Below, piece by piece: positions 56,901 to 64,000 of a DNA stretch of 64,000 nucleotides (its first letter is position 1; every line of letters starts with the position of its first letter). This DNA is from Thelonectria olida (taxonomy: Eukaryota; Ascomycota; Sordariomycetes; Hypocreales; Nectriaceae). Position numbers and translations under genes: made by a program. The notes under the pieces were generated by a model, which was not told the DNA's origin, did no database searches, and was given only the letters and a program-made list of their open reading frames with translations. The stretch is taken from the NCBI GenBank assembly GCA_020736575.1, contig JAGPYM010000084.1, forward strand, positions 18,826-82,825, read 5' to 3'.

Positions 56901-57902
56901 TCCGTTCTTTTTGGGAACGAACATGACTGGATAGCCTGCTTCTGACTTGGAAATCCTGATATATCCTTTCCTTAACATTTCTTCGAGGTAGTTCTTGAGC
57001 TCGTGCAGCTGTGCTTCGTTGAGGTTGTAGATGGGGTGGAACGTGGTCGATGTTCCGTCTTTGAGCCAAATCTCGTGATCCCATTGAGAATGCTCTGGTA
57101 GTCCTGTTTCCAGTTCTTCGGCAAACAGTTTCTTGTATACTCTGTACTGTGCTGGTACGTTCTTGAGTCTGTCGTCAGATGATTCCTTCTGTTCTTTGAG
57201 GTCTTCGTTCATCTGTGCAAATGTCTTCTTGAGGAATGCGATTGTTCGTCGTGTTTGTTGCGCTTGCCCTTTCTTGTGTTTGTGTCGTGTTCCTTTTGGA
57301 GGTCGTGCTTTCTCCGTAGGTTGAGGAGTGTCTTCGTTGTTGCTCCGCCGTACTTCTTCGTCCTCTTCGATAGAAGTTTGAGATCTCGTGTCGTCTGAAT
57401 CGTTGTCCGTATCGTTGGCTGCATCACTTCGAAAAGCTTGCACCTGGCCAGTACGCCAACTGATAAGGGGGTCATATCGGTAAAGCCATGGGTAACCTAG
57501 GAGTAGGTCGTATCCTTGGAGAGGTATGATGTCGAGGTCAACTCCTTGATTCTTTCCTTCGATGAACACTTTGAGGTGATCAACCTCGCGGGTAACTTGT
57601 CCATTTTCGTACTCGAATGGTTTTCCTTCTACATCAGATATCCCGTAGGGTATGTCCTTGTCCTTCCATGGTAGCTTGAGATGATTGACCACTCGTGGAT
57701 CAACTCCATTCATCTCTGCTCCGCTGTCTACCAACGCGGTAAACCATTGTCCCTTGATTCGTACTTGCAGCATCATCCGTCGTCGTGGTGATGTATCGTT
57801 GGGTCTTTGCGTTGCGCATAGAGCTCTCCTTGGAGGTTCTGCAAATTCCTCCTGCTCTTGCCGGTCCTGTGGCTCTGTTACAGGCGGCGTTTGTCGTTTT
57901 TT
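53913..57902 (-). CDS. pol: Pol polyprotein with chromodomain (read by -1 frameshift from gag)
   Basis: The frame is open from above 58283 to 53913; the translated part should start at the frameshift (57902), giving about 1,329 residues of Pol. In order are the aspartic protease (LVDSGAEMNGVD, codon near 57728) and the reverse transcriptase with VCYLDDILIFS near 56590. RNase H follows (ETDSSDFALGA, TDHKNI). Next is integrase with the HHCC zinc finger (HGHQGIN...QCLICGKTKA) and the DDE core (ITMDFITKLP, ISDRGPPFFSNFW). A GPY-like module (KLDYKYIGPYKI) and a C-terminal chromodomain (EAERILD, KYLVKWKGY, NTWEPPEHL) complete it. The aromatic residues expected for methyl-lysine reading are present, so the integrase may be steered to H3K9-methylated chromatin, matching its site in an AT-rich block. 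All catalytic motifs are intact. Confidence 0.95.
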   Translation of the reverse strand, partial: KKRQTPPVTEPQDRQEQEEFAEPPRRALCATQRPNDTSPRRRMMLQVRIKGQWFTALVDSGAEMNGVDPRVVNHLKLPWKDKDIPYGISDVEGKPFEYENGQVTREVDHLKVFIEGKNQGVDLDIIPLQGYDLLLGYPWLYRYDPLISWRTGQVQAFRSDAANDTDNDSDDTRSQTSIEEDEEVRRSNNEDTPQPTEKARPPKGTRHKHKKGQAQQTRRTIAFLKKTFAQMNEDLKEQKESSDDRLKNVPAQYRVYKKLFAEELETGLPEHSQWDHEIWLKDGTSTTFHPIYNLNEAQLHELKNYLEEMLRKGYIRISKSEAGYPVMFVPKKNGKLRLVVDYRRLNDITIKDRTPLPLINELKDRLHGMKYFTALDLKGAYNLIRIKEGHEWKTAFRTKFGLYEYLVMPFGLTNAPATFQRMINNVLREYLDVFVVCYLDDILIFSRTEEEHTEHVHKVLQALEDAKLLVEPEKSHFHASEVEFLGHIISHNEIRMDPKKLSAVKDWKKPESVKEVQAFLGFANYYRKFLKDFGKLAAPLTELTKKDRPFIWKPNIQEAFDKIKDLILSEPVLKMFDPTRPIELETDSSDFALGAQIGQRDDDGKLHPIAFYSHKLHGAELNYPIYDKEFLAIVQAFKEFRQYLLGSHHQVTVYTDHKNISHFATTQQLSGRQLRYAEYLSEFDYIIKHKKGSENGRADAISRRPDFDTGKVKTKEQLLAFTPEGHLKQKYIAATTAQRIPECLTEQWKESIRQSITRDELRQLIIGRADWVNSVLGMITYQGTIYLPRKIRNEFIEHCHQTIKHHKKWDDLQFWNFFNENFWWEGAGPNNYLHCDQCLKNEGLTPRMIGRTPVSNTLAATHTVEQGNPLLKQILEYNEQLPSDEKTDKQQVPEHLREDLVREIHEHPLHGHQGINKTLERVKTTFSFPRVKETVKKIIKQCLICGKTKARRHKPYGELQPIPVAERPWDSITMDFITKLPLSLDPATSTAYDSILVIVDRLTKFSYFIPYQEATDAEEFSYIFLRNIVSTHGLPNTIISDRGPPFFSNFWQCLMARIGLNHKLTTAWRPQVDGQTERMNQVLETYLRCYINHIQNDWVEKLPTAQLAYNTATNESTKITPSYANFGFTPDAYRDSRNGPLAPAAILASDQLKNLHEEMRTELSFVQKMHKKYYDQKRLKGPTFSEGDMVLLATRNINTKRPNKKLDYKYIGPYKILEKISENNYKLDLPPKVKLHPIFHISLLESTEGTIMVRTNDDTETEVEDLDEYEAERILDITKEDGQIKYLVKWKGYDQKENTWEPPEHLNHAQRLLKNFHQQRQDQAKDQAR

Positions 57903-60574
57903 GACTTCTGGTGCACTTCCTTGACCCAGTCTTCCACCGTGTCGTTCTTCTTGGGTGGTACGTTGTAGGGTCGTGTGTATCGTGCTGGATGCTTCCTGTG
58001 CCAATCCGCTATCTTGGCTCGTTCGTGTACGAGGCACTCGGGGTGCAAGCATCTGACTTCGTCGTACGTTCCGTCCAGGCATTTCTTGGGGAGTGCGTGT
58101 GTGTACTCCGCTAGGATGGCAACGTTCAGATGGTGTAGCCAGGTCACAGTCCTTCGTGACGCTAGGTCGGTGGCTTGATACCATCGTCCAATTGGGTACG
58201 GTCCCAATCGTAGTGGGTAACAGTCGTTCTTGACTTTGTCGTTCAGGTGGTGTGTGCAATCGTGGTAGTAGCAAGATACCCATGAGATCACATGGTGATC
58301 CTGGTGCATTGTGCTGAGGATGGGTGCGTCGTCTTCGTGCGACTGATGAAGTTCATGTTTTCCGGATTGCATTGCTTGTCGTGTCACACCGTGGACATAG
58401 AGTTCTTCGGCATCGATTCTCTGTCCTCGTCTGATCTGTTCATGAATTGGGTGGACTCGTCTTGTCTCTCCTTCTTCTGCGATGTCTTCCGATTCCTCGT
58501 CGGGTGTTTCGTAGATGACCGGTTCTCCGGTTCGTGGTTGTCTGGTTGACTGCGCGTTGTCGAGCGAGTCAGGAAACACATGCCATGTGTTGACTGGTAG
58601 TCCCAATTCTCGGGCCCTGTCCAAGTCTGACAGTGTTAAAAAGGGTTGCGGGATGTCGTCCTTGCTTTGAGTTGCGAGTTCTCGTTTCACGAGGTTGATA
58701 AGTTCGGCGTCGGCTGGACTTAGGTCGAGATCGTCAGGTTTGTTGACTTGTTGACGTTTCGGCTGTAGGTTCCTAGCCTTGGTGTATCGTTTTTCCTCTT
58801 CGTTGTAGACGATGTCGCTTCCTTCCGGGCTTGCTGCCTTACTCCTGCGGACCATTGCGAGAATCTTTGTGTTGTTCTGACCAATGTGTCCGGTCTTTCG
58901 TGGTTCGGGGACTGGTCTCCATGTGGCGTACTTGGCGATACTTTGTTTGCGTAGGTTGGATCGGGCGTCCAGTTGAATCGTTGTGTCAGCGTCGTCGTGC
59001 TCGGCTTCCTCCCGTTCCTTGTACAGACTCCGTGATGCCAATAGTACGGTGTCATTGGGGATTCCTCCGTTGTCGTAACCACTTCGTGCCATTGCGAGGG
59101 TTTTCTTTGGGATGTCCTGGTTGGGTGCGTCATCCTTGGGTGTGTTAATTGGTACCTTCACCCATTCCTTGTCCTCGCGAATCTGGCAATTTCCTGGACA
59201 GGTTTCGTCGTATGCAGTGAGTCGCATCTTCTGTCCTTCCTTTCGCTGAAGCTTGCGGGGATAATATCCGTTGTCTTTGCCGTTCCTGTGGGTGTGGCAG
59301 TTGTCGTCGTAGCACGCCGTCCAGTGCATCAGGGCATGCTCCTGGGGTTCAAGGTACTCGTTGATCTTGCCATCAATGCACACGTAGCAGTTTTTGTTTG
59401 TGCACGTTGCTTGATGCTGTAGGGCGTACTTGCGTCGTTTGTCGTGATCCACTGGGTCGGTCGTGACCATGGTGGTTGCTGCCAGCGTTCTGGTAGCCGT
59501 TCTGACTGCCATTTGTGGTTCGTCCTGTCGGTTAGTGTTGTTCAAGCGTCGCTTACCTTCTGGGACAGGTTTGAACTTCTGGTTGGTTTTGTTGGGGTTT
59601 CGACACTTGCTTTCGAAATGTCCCTTCTTTCCACAGTTCCAACAAGTGACTTGCGAATAGTCTCGTTGAGTGGCTCCGAGCTCCATGGGTCCTGAGTTCG
59701 TGCCGTAGGAGGTGTTGCCTTGACGGGCTCTTCCTTTTCCCTTGTTGTTGTTTGCTTGATACCGGTTAGGGTAGTAAGGGTCGTAAGAGGTGTTTCGTCC
59801 CGTGCGGCGTTCTCGGGCCTTCTCTCTTCTGCGTTCGTACTGTCTTTCGTCGATCTTGACGGCCATGGTGATGAACTCCGTGAGGGTCTCGGGGCGTTCC
59901 GCCTTGTAGATTTCGTCTTTGACTTCTTCTTTGAGTCCCTGATAGTAGATTTCCATGAGTACATCATCATCCCATTCAAGTTTGGCTGCAACTTGTCGAA
60001 ATGCAACGGAGTAACCGGCAGCAGACTTGAGTTGTTTGATCTGGTAGATGTCGGTGGCTGCTTGTCGTTCTTCGTTGACCATTCCGAATGTGTCTTTGAG
60101 TGCAGTTTCGAAATTGTCCCATTCCGAGAAGATGTTGACCGTGTCTTGGTCTCGACTGACGTCGTCGTCATGCTCGAGGTAGTCTCTCATGATAGGTTCG
60201 AACCAAGTGGCTGCGGTTCCCTCCATGCGACTGTAGGCGTACATGACCCTTCCTTCGGCCGAGGCAAGTCTGCGTGGGAACCATCGGAAGTAGGTTCCAA
60301 GTCGTGTAAGGAAAGGTACAACGTCTTTGGAGGTTCCGTTGAAGGGTTCCGGTTGAGGTGGTTTGACTGCTTCGCCGGGATCACGTCCTCCATCCTGTTG
60401 AATGGCCGGGGCTTGTTGTCCTTGACTCTGCACCTGAGTACGGAGTTGGTTGACCAAGTTCCGAAGTTGCTGGACTTCAGTGGCAACCTCCGCATTGCTA
60501 GGTGGAGTGTTGTAAGCCGGGGGTGAGTTGTTCAACGCAGGGTTGGGAGTGTTGGTAGGTCGACTTCCGGACAT
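57878..60574 (-). CDS. gag: Gag polyprotein with CCHC knuckle and a long Cys/His-rich extension (898 aa)
   Basis: The start MSGSRPTNT at 60574 was chosen; the frame extends to 60625 with 17 further residues. A Gln-rich coiled coil is followed by the retrotransposon Gag capsid region (around PFNGTSKDVVPFLTRL to EWDDDVLMEIYYQGL). A basic linker and the zinc knuckle CWNCGKKGHFESKC (residues 311-324) come next. About 560 residues then follow that are not usual in Gypsy Gag. They contain four small finger-like motifs CX4CX2[CH]: CTNKNCYVC, CYDDNCHTH, CYYHDCTHH and CLHPECLVH. The frame ends at 57878, just after the frameshift signal. Gag packages RNA and forms the particle in the cytoplasm; the role of the extension is unknown. 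Confidence 0.93.
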   Translation of the reverse strand: MSGSRPTNTPNPALNNSPPAYNTPPSNAEVATEVQQLRNLVNQLRTQVQSQGQQAPAIQQDGGRDPGEAVKPPQPEPFNGTSKDVVPFLTRLGTYFRWFPRRLASAEGRVMYAYSRMEGTAATWFEPIMRDYLEHDDDVSRDQDTVNIFSEWDNFETALKDTFGMVNEERQAATDIYQIKQLKSAAGYSVAFRQVAAKLEWDDDVLMEIYYQGLKEEVKDEIYKAERPETLTEFITMAVKIDERQYERRREKARERRTGRNTSYDPYYPNRYQANNNKGKGRARQGNTSYGTNSGPMELGATQRDYSQVTCWNCGKKGHFESKCRNPNKTNQKFKPVPEGKRRLNNTNRQDEPQMAVRTATRTLAATTMVTTDPVDHDKRRKYALQHQATCTNKNCYVCIDGKINEYLEPQEHALMHWTACYDDNCHTHRNGKDNGYYPRKLQRKEGQKMRLTAYDETCPGNCQIREDKEWVKVPINTPKDDAPNQDIPKKTLAMARSGYDNGGIPNDTVLLASRSLYKEREEAEHDDADTTIQLDARSNLRKQSIAKYATWRPVPEPRKTGHIGQNNTKILAMVRRSKAASPEGSDIVYNEEEKRYTKARNLQPKRQQVNKPDDLDLSPADAELINLVKRELATQSKDDIPQPFLTLSDLDRARELGLPVNTWHVFPDSLDNAQSTRQPRTGEPVIYETPDEESEDIAEEGETRRVHPIHEQIRRGQRIDAEELYVHGVTRQAMQSGKHELHQSHEDDAPILSTMHQDHHVISWVSCYYHDCTHHLNDKVKNDCYPLRLGPYPIGRWYQATDLASRRTVTWLHHLNVAILAEYTHALPKKCLDGTYDEVRCLHPECLVHERAKIADWHRKHPARYTRPYNVPPKKNDTVEDWVKEVHQKSKNDKRRL
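57896..57902 (-). promoter_or_regulatory. Programmed -1 ribosomal frameshift site (A AAA AAC)
   Basis: In the gag frame the codons are TCA AAA AAC, giving the canonical slippery heptamer A_AAA_AAC six codons before the gag stop at 57878-57880. Slipping back one base leads directly into the pol frame (KKRQTPP). A short stem (cctgt/acagg) can form about 12 nt downstream. Confidence 0.85.
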
Positions 60575-60619
60575 GGTTGCGGTAGTACGGTATTGCTCAG
60601 GGTAACGCGGTAACCTTCT

Positions 60620-60637
60620 GAACAAGAGCTTTCAACG
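60620..60637 (-). other. Primer-binding region, likely self-priming
   Basis: Immediately inside the 5' LTR the minus strand reads cgttgaaagctcttg. It does not begin with TGG, as tRNA-primed sites do. Nine bases (ttgaaagct) are exactly complementary to agctttcaa in the LTR, about 45 bp after the TATA box. Confidence 0.5.
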
Positions 60638-61025
60638 TGTAACGATCTGGTCAATTCCCAACGGATAAGACTAGAGGGTTCTAGGTTTATGTTGGCAGAG
60701 AGATCAGGGCGTTAAGGTCTGAGCAATGTAGTGGGTTGTTACGTCTGGTAATGTGCTCAAAGTAGATGAGTGTAACCAAGTTGTATTGAAAGCTGAAGTA
60801 GCTGTATCTATCTAGTGTGCTAAATGAATGTGTTTATATACTAAGGGTGTTTTCCTTGGATCACGGTTGAGATCGTGAGCCTTCCCTTGGATCACGATTG
60901 AGAGGGTGATCCAGTTGTTTGGATCACGCTCTGGAAGGTGATCCTCCGATGATTGGGTGGTAAAAGTGGGGCAAGTTGGGGCTGATTTCTGGCACGTGAT
61001 GGGGTGTTCGTTACGGACCGTGACA
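60638..61025 (-). repeat. LTR (5' LTR of the element)
   Basis: 388 bp, reading as identical to 52802-53189. It has a TATA box for gag-pol transcription at 60833-60840 (tttatata on the plus strand) and palindromic units at 60858-60944. Confidence 0.95.
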
Positions 61026-61030
61026 TATAT
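61026..61030. repeat. Target-site duplication, right copy (TATAT)
   Basis: Repeats 52797-52801 on the other side of the element. Confidence 0.9.
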
Positions 61031-63190
61031 AAAGGCGCACTTATATATAGAAATACTAGCGGCCGTATTATAGTAGGCCTAACTATTTTTTTTAAAAGTA
61101 ATATTTAAAAACTAGCCCTAATATTATTAGTATTATCATCTGGCAGCTAACGAACTTAAATAGGTAGGAGATAAAAGGGGCGCTAGTATAATATAGGGTA
61201 GGCGATAAACTTGATAAGGGGGCAGCCAATAAACTCTATTTTCTTTATTTCTTAATATCTAATATATAAGAAAATAGGTAAGAATATTATTTTTAATATT
61301 GCAATTTTATTAGAGTTTATTAATTGCATTTTTATTATAATTTTAGTTACTAACCTTATAATTATTCCTTAAGCAATTAAGCTACCTAAATTACTAAAAG
61401 TGGGTTGCCTATTTGAGCGTTTGGTCTATTAAGCTATAAATAGGCAGGATAGATAAGCTTATAATATTATAGCAGTTGCACTTATATAATAGGTAAAAAG
61501 GGGGGAAAAAGTAAATAGCTATTAAAATAGTATTAAATAGCTTTAAGCTATATTAGAATTAGAAATATTCTTAACTTATTAATAATATTTTATCTTTTAT
61601 AAATAAAATATAAAGTACTTTTAATATATTCTAAACTTATAGCTACTCTACTATTAGTCTTATAAGATTATAATAATATATTATTATATTTAATTATATC
61701 TTTAGGGCCTACCTTATAAGTTATTATAAGTATAAATTAATAAGGTATAGTAATAGGCTATTAATTTTAATATTATTAATAGTAAGAATAAGATTTTTAA
61801 TATTCCACTCCTCCCTAATAATAGCCTTCCACTTTAAGCGCTTAGGAAGCCCAGGAGTGGGGGATTTTAATATATATTTATACCAGATTATTAATTTATA
61901 GGTACTAATTTAAGAAGAATATAAAAGTATATAAAAAAAGTTTATAAGGTTAATCTAAACTCTAAGCCTGGACTTTAGTCTATTACTACTAGTAAGCTAG
62001 GGAAGAGCTATAAATATTAGAGGAGTAGGGTTTTCTACTAATAGCTATTTACTAGAGGTTCTTAAAGCGAATAGTTTAAAGTAAGTAGAGGTTAGTAGTT
62101 AGCTAAGGCTGGGGCAGGAAGGCATAAAGGCAAGAGCGATATGCAAGCAGCTATTTAAACATTTTAAGCTAAGGGTAATATAATCCGGAAGAAGGAGGCT
62201 AAAATAATTAAAAAGTAGGGCTATTTAGCCACACTAAACTTATAGTTATATTAACTAGGGGCTATTACTTACCTTAAGGACTTTAGTAAGAAAAAGGAAC
62301 TTTTATAAAGCCTAATTACTTTTAAATACTTAATTAAATATAATAATACTAATACTACTAATTATAATAAGGTTAATACTACTATATATAACACCTAGCT
62401 CTAATATATATATACTACTATTAAAAGAGCTATATATAATAGTATAGTAGTAATTAGGGCGGAGGTTATTTTATAAAATATACTCTTTAAGGTTAATTAA
62501 AAAGAATTTAATAAGGAGAGAAGCTTGCTATTCCACTTTTAATTTAATTAGAGAACTTAAAAGAAATATATTATAATATGCCTATAGTTTTTTATTTATA
62601 TTATCTAGGTTATATCTTTAAAAAACCTAGATAATAGGCTGCTATTTAAACTTAATAAGAAATAGAAAATTATATATAAAAGTATAATAGATCTTACTAA
62701 AAAACTAATCGAGTTAAATAATAACTAAGGGGGAAATAAAAATTAGCTTATAATATAAATTAAGGAACTATAGGGCCTTTTTAAAAAAGCGGTTCTAGAG
62801 CTCTATATTACTGCCCTAGATCATTTTACTAAGATTATAAAATACTAGAGTATGCTTATTAGTTTCCTAATAGTCTTAAGTATATAGAGAGATAAAATAT
62901 AGGAGAGTTTTATAAACTTTATATTAAAGTTATTAGCTATTATAATTATATCCTATCTATTTCTAGTTAAGTATATAGTTAATATAAAGGCAAGGTATAT
63001 CTAATAGCGGACTAAACGAGGGCAGAGCTAAAAGGAAGTAGAGAAAAAGAGCCTAAGCTACTTTTCTATTATAGTCTTTATAATATAGCGATTTTTAATT
63101 AAAAGCGCTAAAAGGTAGGATATAATACTAATACAGTTTATTATCCAGCTTCGCAACTTTAAAATAGCAAGTAATAGCAACCAAGCTACT
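61031..63190 (+). pseudogene. RIP-decayed block, right part of the interrupted relic
   Basis: Dropping the Gypsy element and one TATAT copy continues the left relic's frame as LGYI then KAHLYIEILAAVL (61031-61070), before RIP-type TAG stops. Further right the block is AT-rich without a readable frame. An imperfect inverted repeat with arms ccactcct/aggagtgg lies at 61804-61858. Confidence 0.45.
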
Positions 63191-63547
63191 GTACGAATGT
63201 TTATCCAAATCGCGCCGCATTATCTACTTTTCGTCCGTGCCAACCCGGACTACCATGAAATTCCCCGGTGTTTTCCCGAAAAACCACCCTTAGATTCTAC
63301 ACTTTTTGTCCGTGCACGTTGACACAGTAACAAGGTTCGACAAAAACAACCTGTTGTTTATCTATTTTCTATCCGTGCACTCGTTCCTTTCACTACTCCA
63401 CCACTTCCACTTCCCGTTCCAACTATCCACTTTACTACGTAGTATACTACTATCTCCCGCCTTTTAGTCTTCCGCCTAATATTAAAGAGAAGAGGAATAG
63501 AAGAAGAACATCGAAAAGTAGTAGCGGCAAAAGCAACGGTTGACATC
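63191..63547. promoter_or_regulatory. Promoter side of the right-edge gene, with three copies of a short motif
   Basis: The motif cta-N2-6-tttt-N1-3-tccgtgc occurs at 63223-63240, 63296-63315 and 63361-63379. The last copy is about 170 bp before the ATG. Composition returns to normal here after the AT block. Confidence 0.45.
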
Positions 63548-64000
63548 ATGGACCCAATACCTATTGCCTCCGCTAAGTTTCTCGAGTCACTTTCTTTATG
63601 GGTCCATCCCAAGTCACGACTGTTGATCTGTTTCGACAAGAAATGCAGACACGCCATTTCCCCCGTTGGGTCTAACCCTACCAATCATCTACGTGATGAA
63701 CACGGCATCCCCCTACCTCGGCGGAGAGGTCTCTCTAAGGTATTGGCTAAACTAGAGCTGAAAAGTTCAGGTGGAGCTGCGCCTCTTGTTGACGGCTCGC
63801 CTGAAGAGCAAAGGCTCCGGTCTTACGATGGATTTTCCTGTCTGCATTGCAGCTATCGCACCATCAACCTCACTCTCATCATGCAACACTATAGCCAAGA
63901 CCTACCCGAGTATCCCCAACACCCGCGGAGATCTACCAGGCGGGCGGACATGGAGGCATATTTCGAGTACGTTTACTTGCAAGCTTGGGCCTCTGGCTTC
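63548..64000 (+). CDS. N-terminal part of an OrsD/DUF3505-like protein, runs off the window
   Basis: The frame from ATG at 63548 stays open for all 151 codons to the window end. It has two degenerate zinc-finger-like pieces. One is RLLICFDKKCRHAISP followed by NHLRDEHG; the other is GFSCLHCSYRT followed by MQHYSQ. The end of the visible part is YVYLQAWASGF. The pattern resembles the N-terminal domain of fungal OrsD/DUF3505 proteins, which are often multi-copy and sometimes fused to recombinase- or helicase-like regions. The relic split by the Gypsy element may be the C-terminal part of a decayed relative. The rest of the gene, and so its function, is not visible. Confidence 0.6.
   Translation, partial: MDPIPIASAKFLESLSLWVHPKSRLLICFDKKCRHAISPVGSNPTNHLRDEHGIPLPRRRGLSKVLAKLELKSSGGAAPLVDGSPEEQRLRSYDGFSCLHCSYRTINLTLIMQHYSQDLPEYPQHPRRSTRRADMEAYFEYVYLQAWASGF

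Larger units (their letters stand above)
52802..61025 (-). mobile_element. Ty3/Gypsy chromovirus, 8.2 kb, apparently complete
   Basis: Two 388 bp LTRs (TGT...ACA ends) read as identical and a 5 bp duplication flanks the element. Transcription of gag-pol runs on the minus strand. Gag has a CCHC knuckle. Pol has protease, reverse transcriptase, RNase H, integrase and a C-terminal chromodomain in the Gypsy order. Both main frames are open. In addition it carries a spliced gene on the plus strand between the pol end and the left LTR. The surroundings are heavily RIP-mutated but the element is not, so it inserted recently. Confidence 0.95.

Noticed and set aside
59720..60526. 268-codon open frame on the plus strand opposite gag
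   Set aside because: It mirrors the gag codon usage and has no family features, splice sites or good start context. It is treated as a shadow of gag, unlike the spliced antisense gene at 53310.
1..64000. tRNA or rRNA genes
   Set aside because: No stretch showed paired A and B boxes with a foldable cloverleaf or rRNA-like conservation on reading; a covariance search would be decisive.

Overview
The window is nuclear DNA of a filamentous ascomycete (Pezizomycotina); I cannot place it more finely. The evidence is short introns of 50-150 bp with fungal splice sites, Zn2Cys6 regulators, a fungal tannase-fold esterase, an ArAE-type exporter, and AT-rich blocks with the C-to-T/G-to-A decay expected of repeat-induced point mutation (RIP). 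All exon joins below were made by eye from reading-frame continuity and family conservation.

Region 1 (about 1.1-28.0 kb) looks like an accessory gene cluster for aromatic or phenolic compounds. In order it holds a short fumarylacetoacetate-hydrolase-family gene (-), an FAD aromatic hydroxylase (+), a short-chain dehydrogenase (+), a P450 (-), a regulator with two C2H2 fingers and a Zn2Cys6 cluster (+), a homogentisate 1,2-dioxygenase-type gene (-), an alpha/beta hydrolase (+), a secreted tannase/feruloyl-esterase-type enzyme (-), an EthD-domain protein (-), a second P450 (+) and a large ArAE/FUSC membrane protein (+). A reasonable model is: ester substrate cleaved outside the cell, aromatic product hydroxylated by the P450s and the flavin enzyme, ring opened by the dioxygenase, ring-fission product hydrolysed by the FAH-family enzyme, toxic intermediates exported, all under the local regulator. 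No PKS, NRPS or terpene synthase is present. 4-hydroxyphenylpyruvate dioxygenase and maleylacetoacetate isomerase are also absent, so this is not the standard tyrosine cluster. An NmrA-like gene relic with its halves in opposite orientation, and an ankyrin relic, lie inside the cluster.

Region 2 (about 28.5-41.2 kb) is an extremely AT-rich, gene-free block made of degraded repeats. It contains a ~0.9 kb unit in both orientations and a ~430 bp insertion element with a visible 15 bp target duplication. A truncated pogo/Tc5-type transposase N-terminus sits at its right edge.

Region 3 (about 41.6-51.3 kb) has ordinary base composition but is gene-poor. The one clear gene is an otubain-type deubiquitinase (-).

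Region 4 (about 51.3-63.2 kb) is a second RIP-decayed block. It contains the relic of a large fungal repeat-associated protein, split by an apparently young chromodomain Ty3/Gypsy retrotransposon (52802-61025, minus orientation). The LTRs look identical and are flanked by a TATAT target duplication. The element has a canonical -1 frameshift site between gag and pol, a Gag with an unusual Cys/His-rich extension, a likely self-priming site, three palindromes in the LTR, and a spliced gene on the opposite strand encoding a zinc-cluster plus coiled-coil protein. That antisense gene and the LTR palindromes are the best candidates for an undescribed system in this window. A separate gene resembling the N-terminus of OrsD/DUF3505-type proteins starts at 63548 and runs off the right edge.
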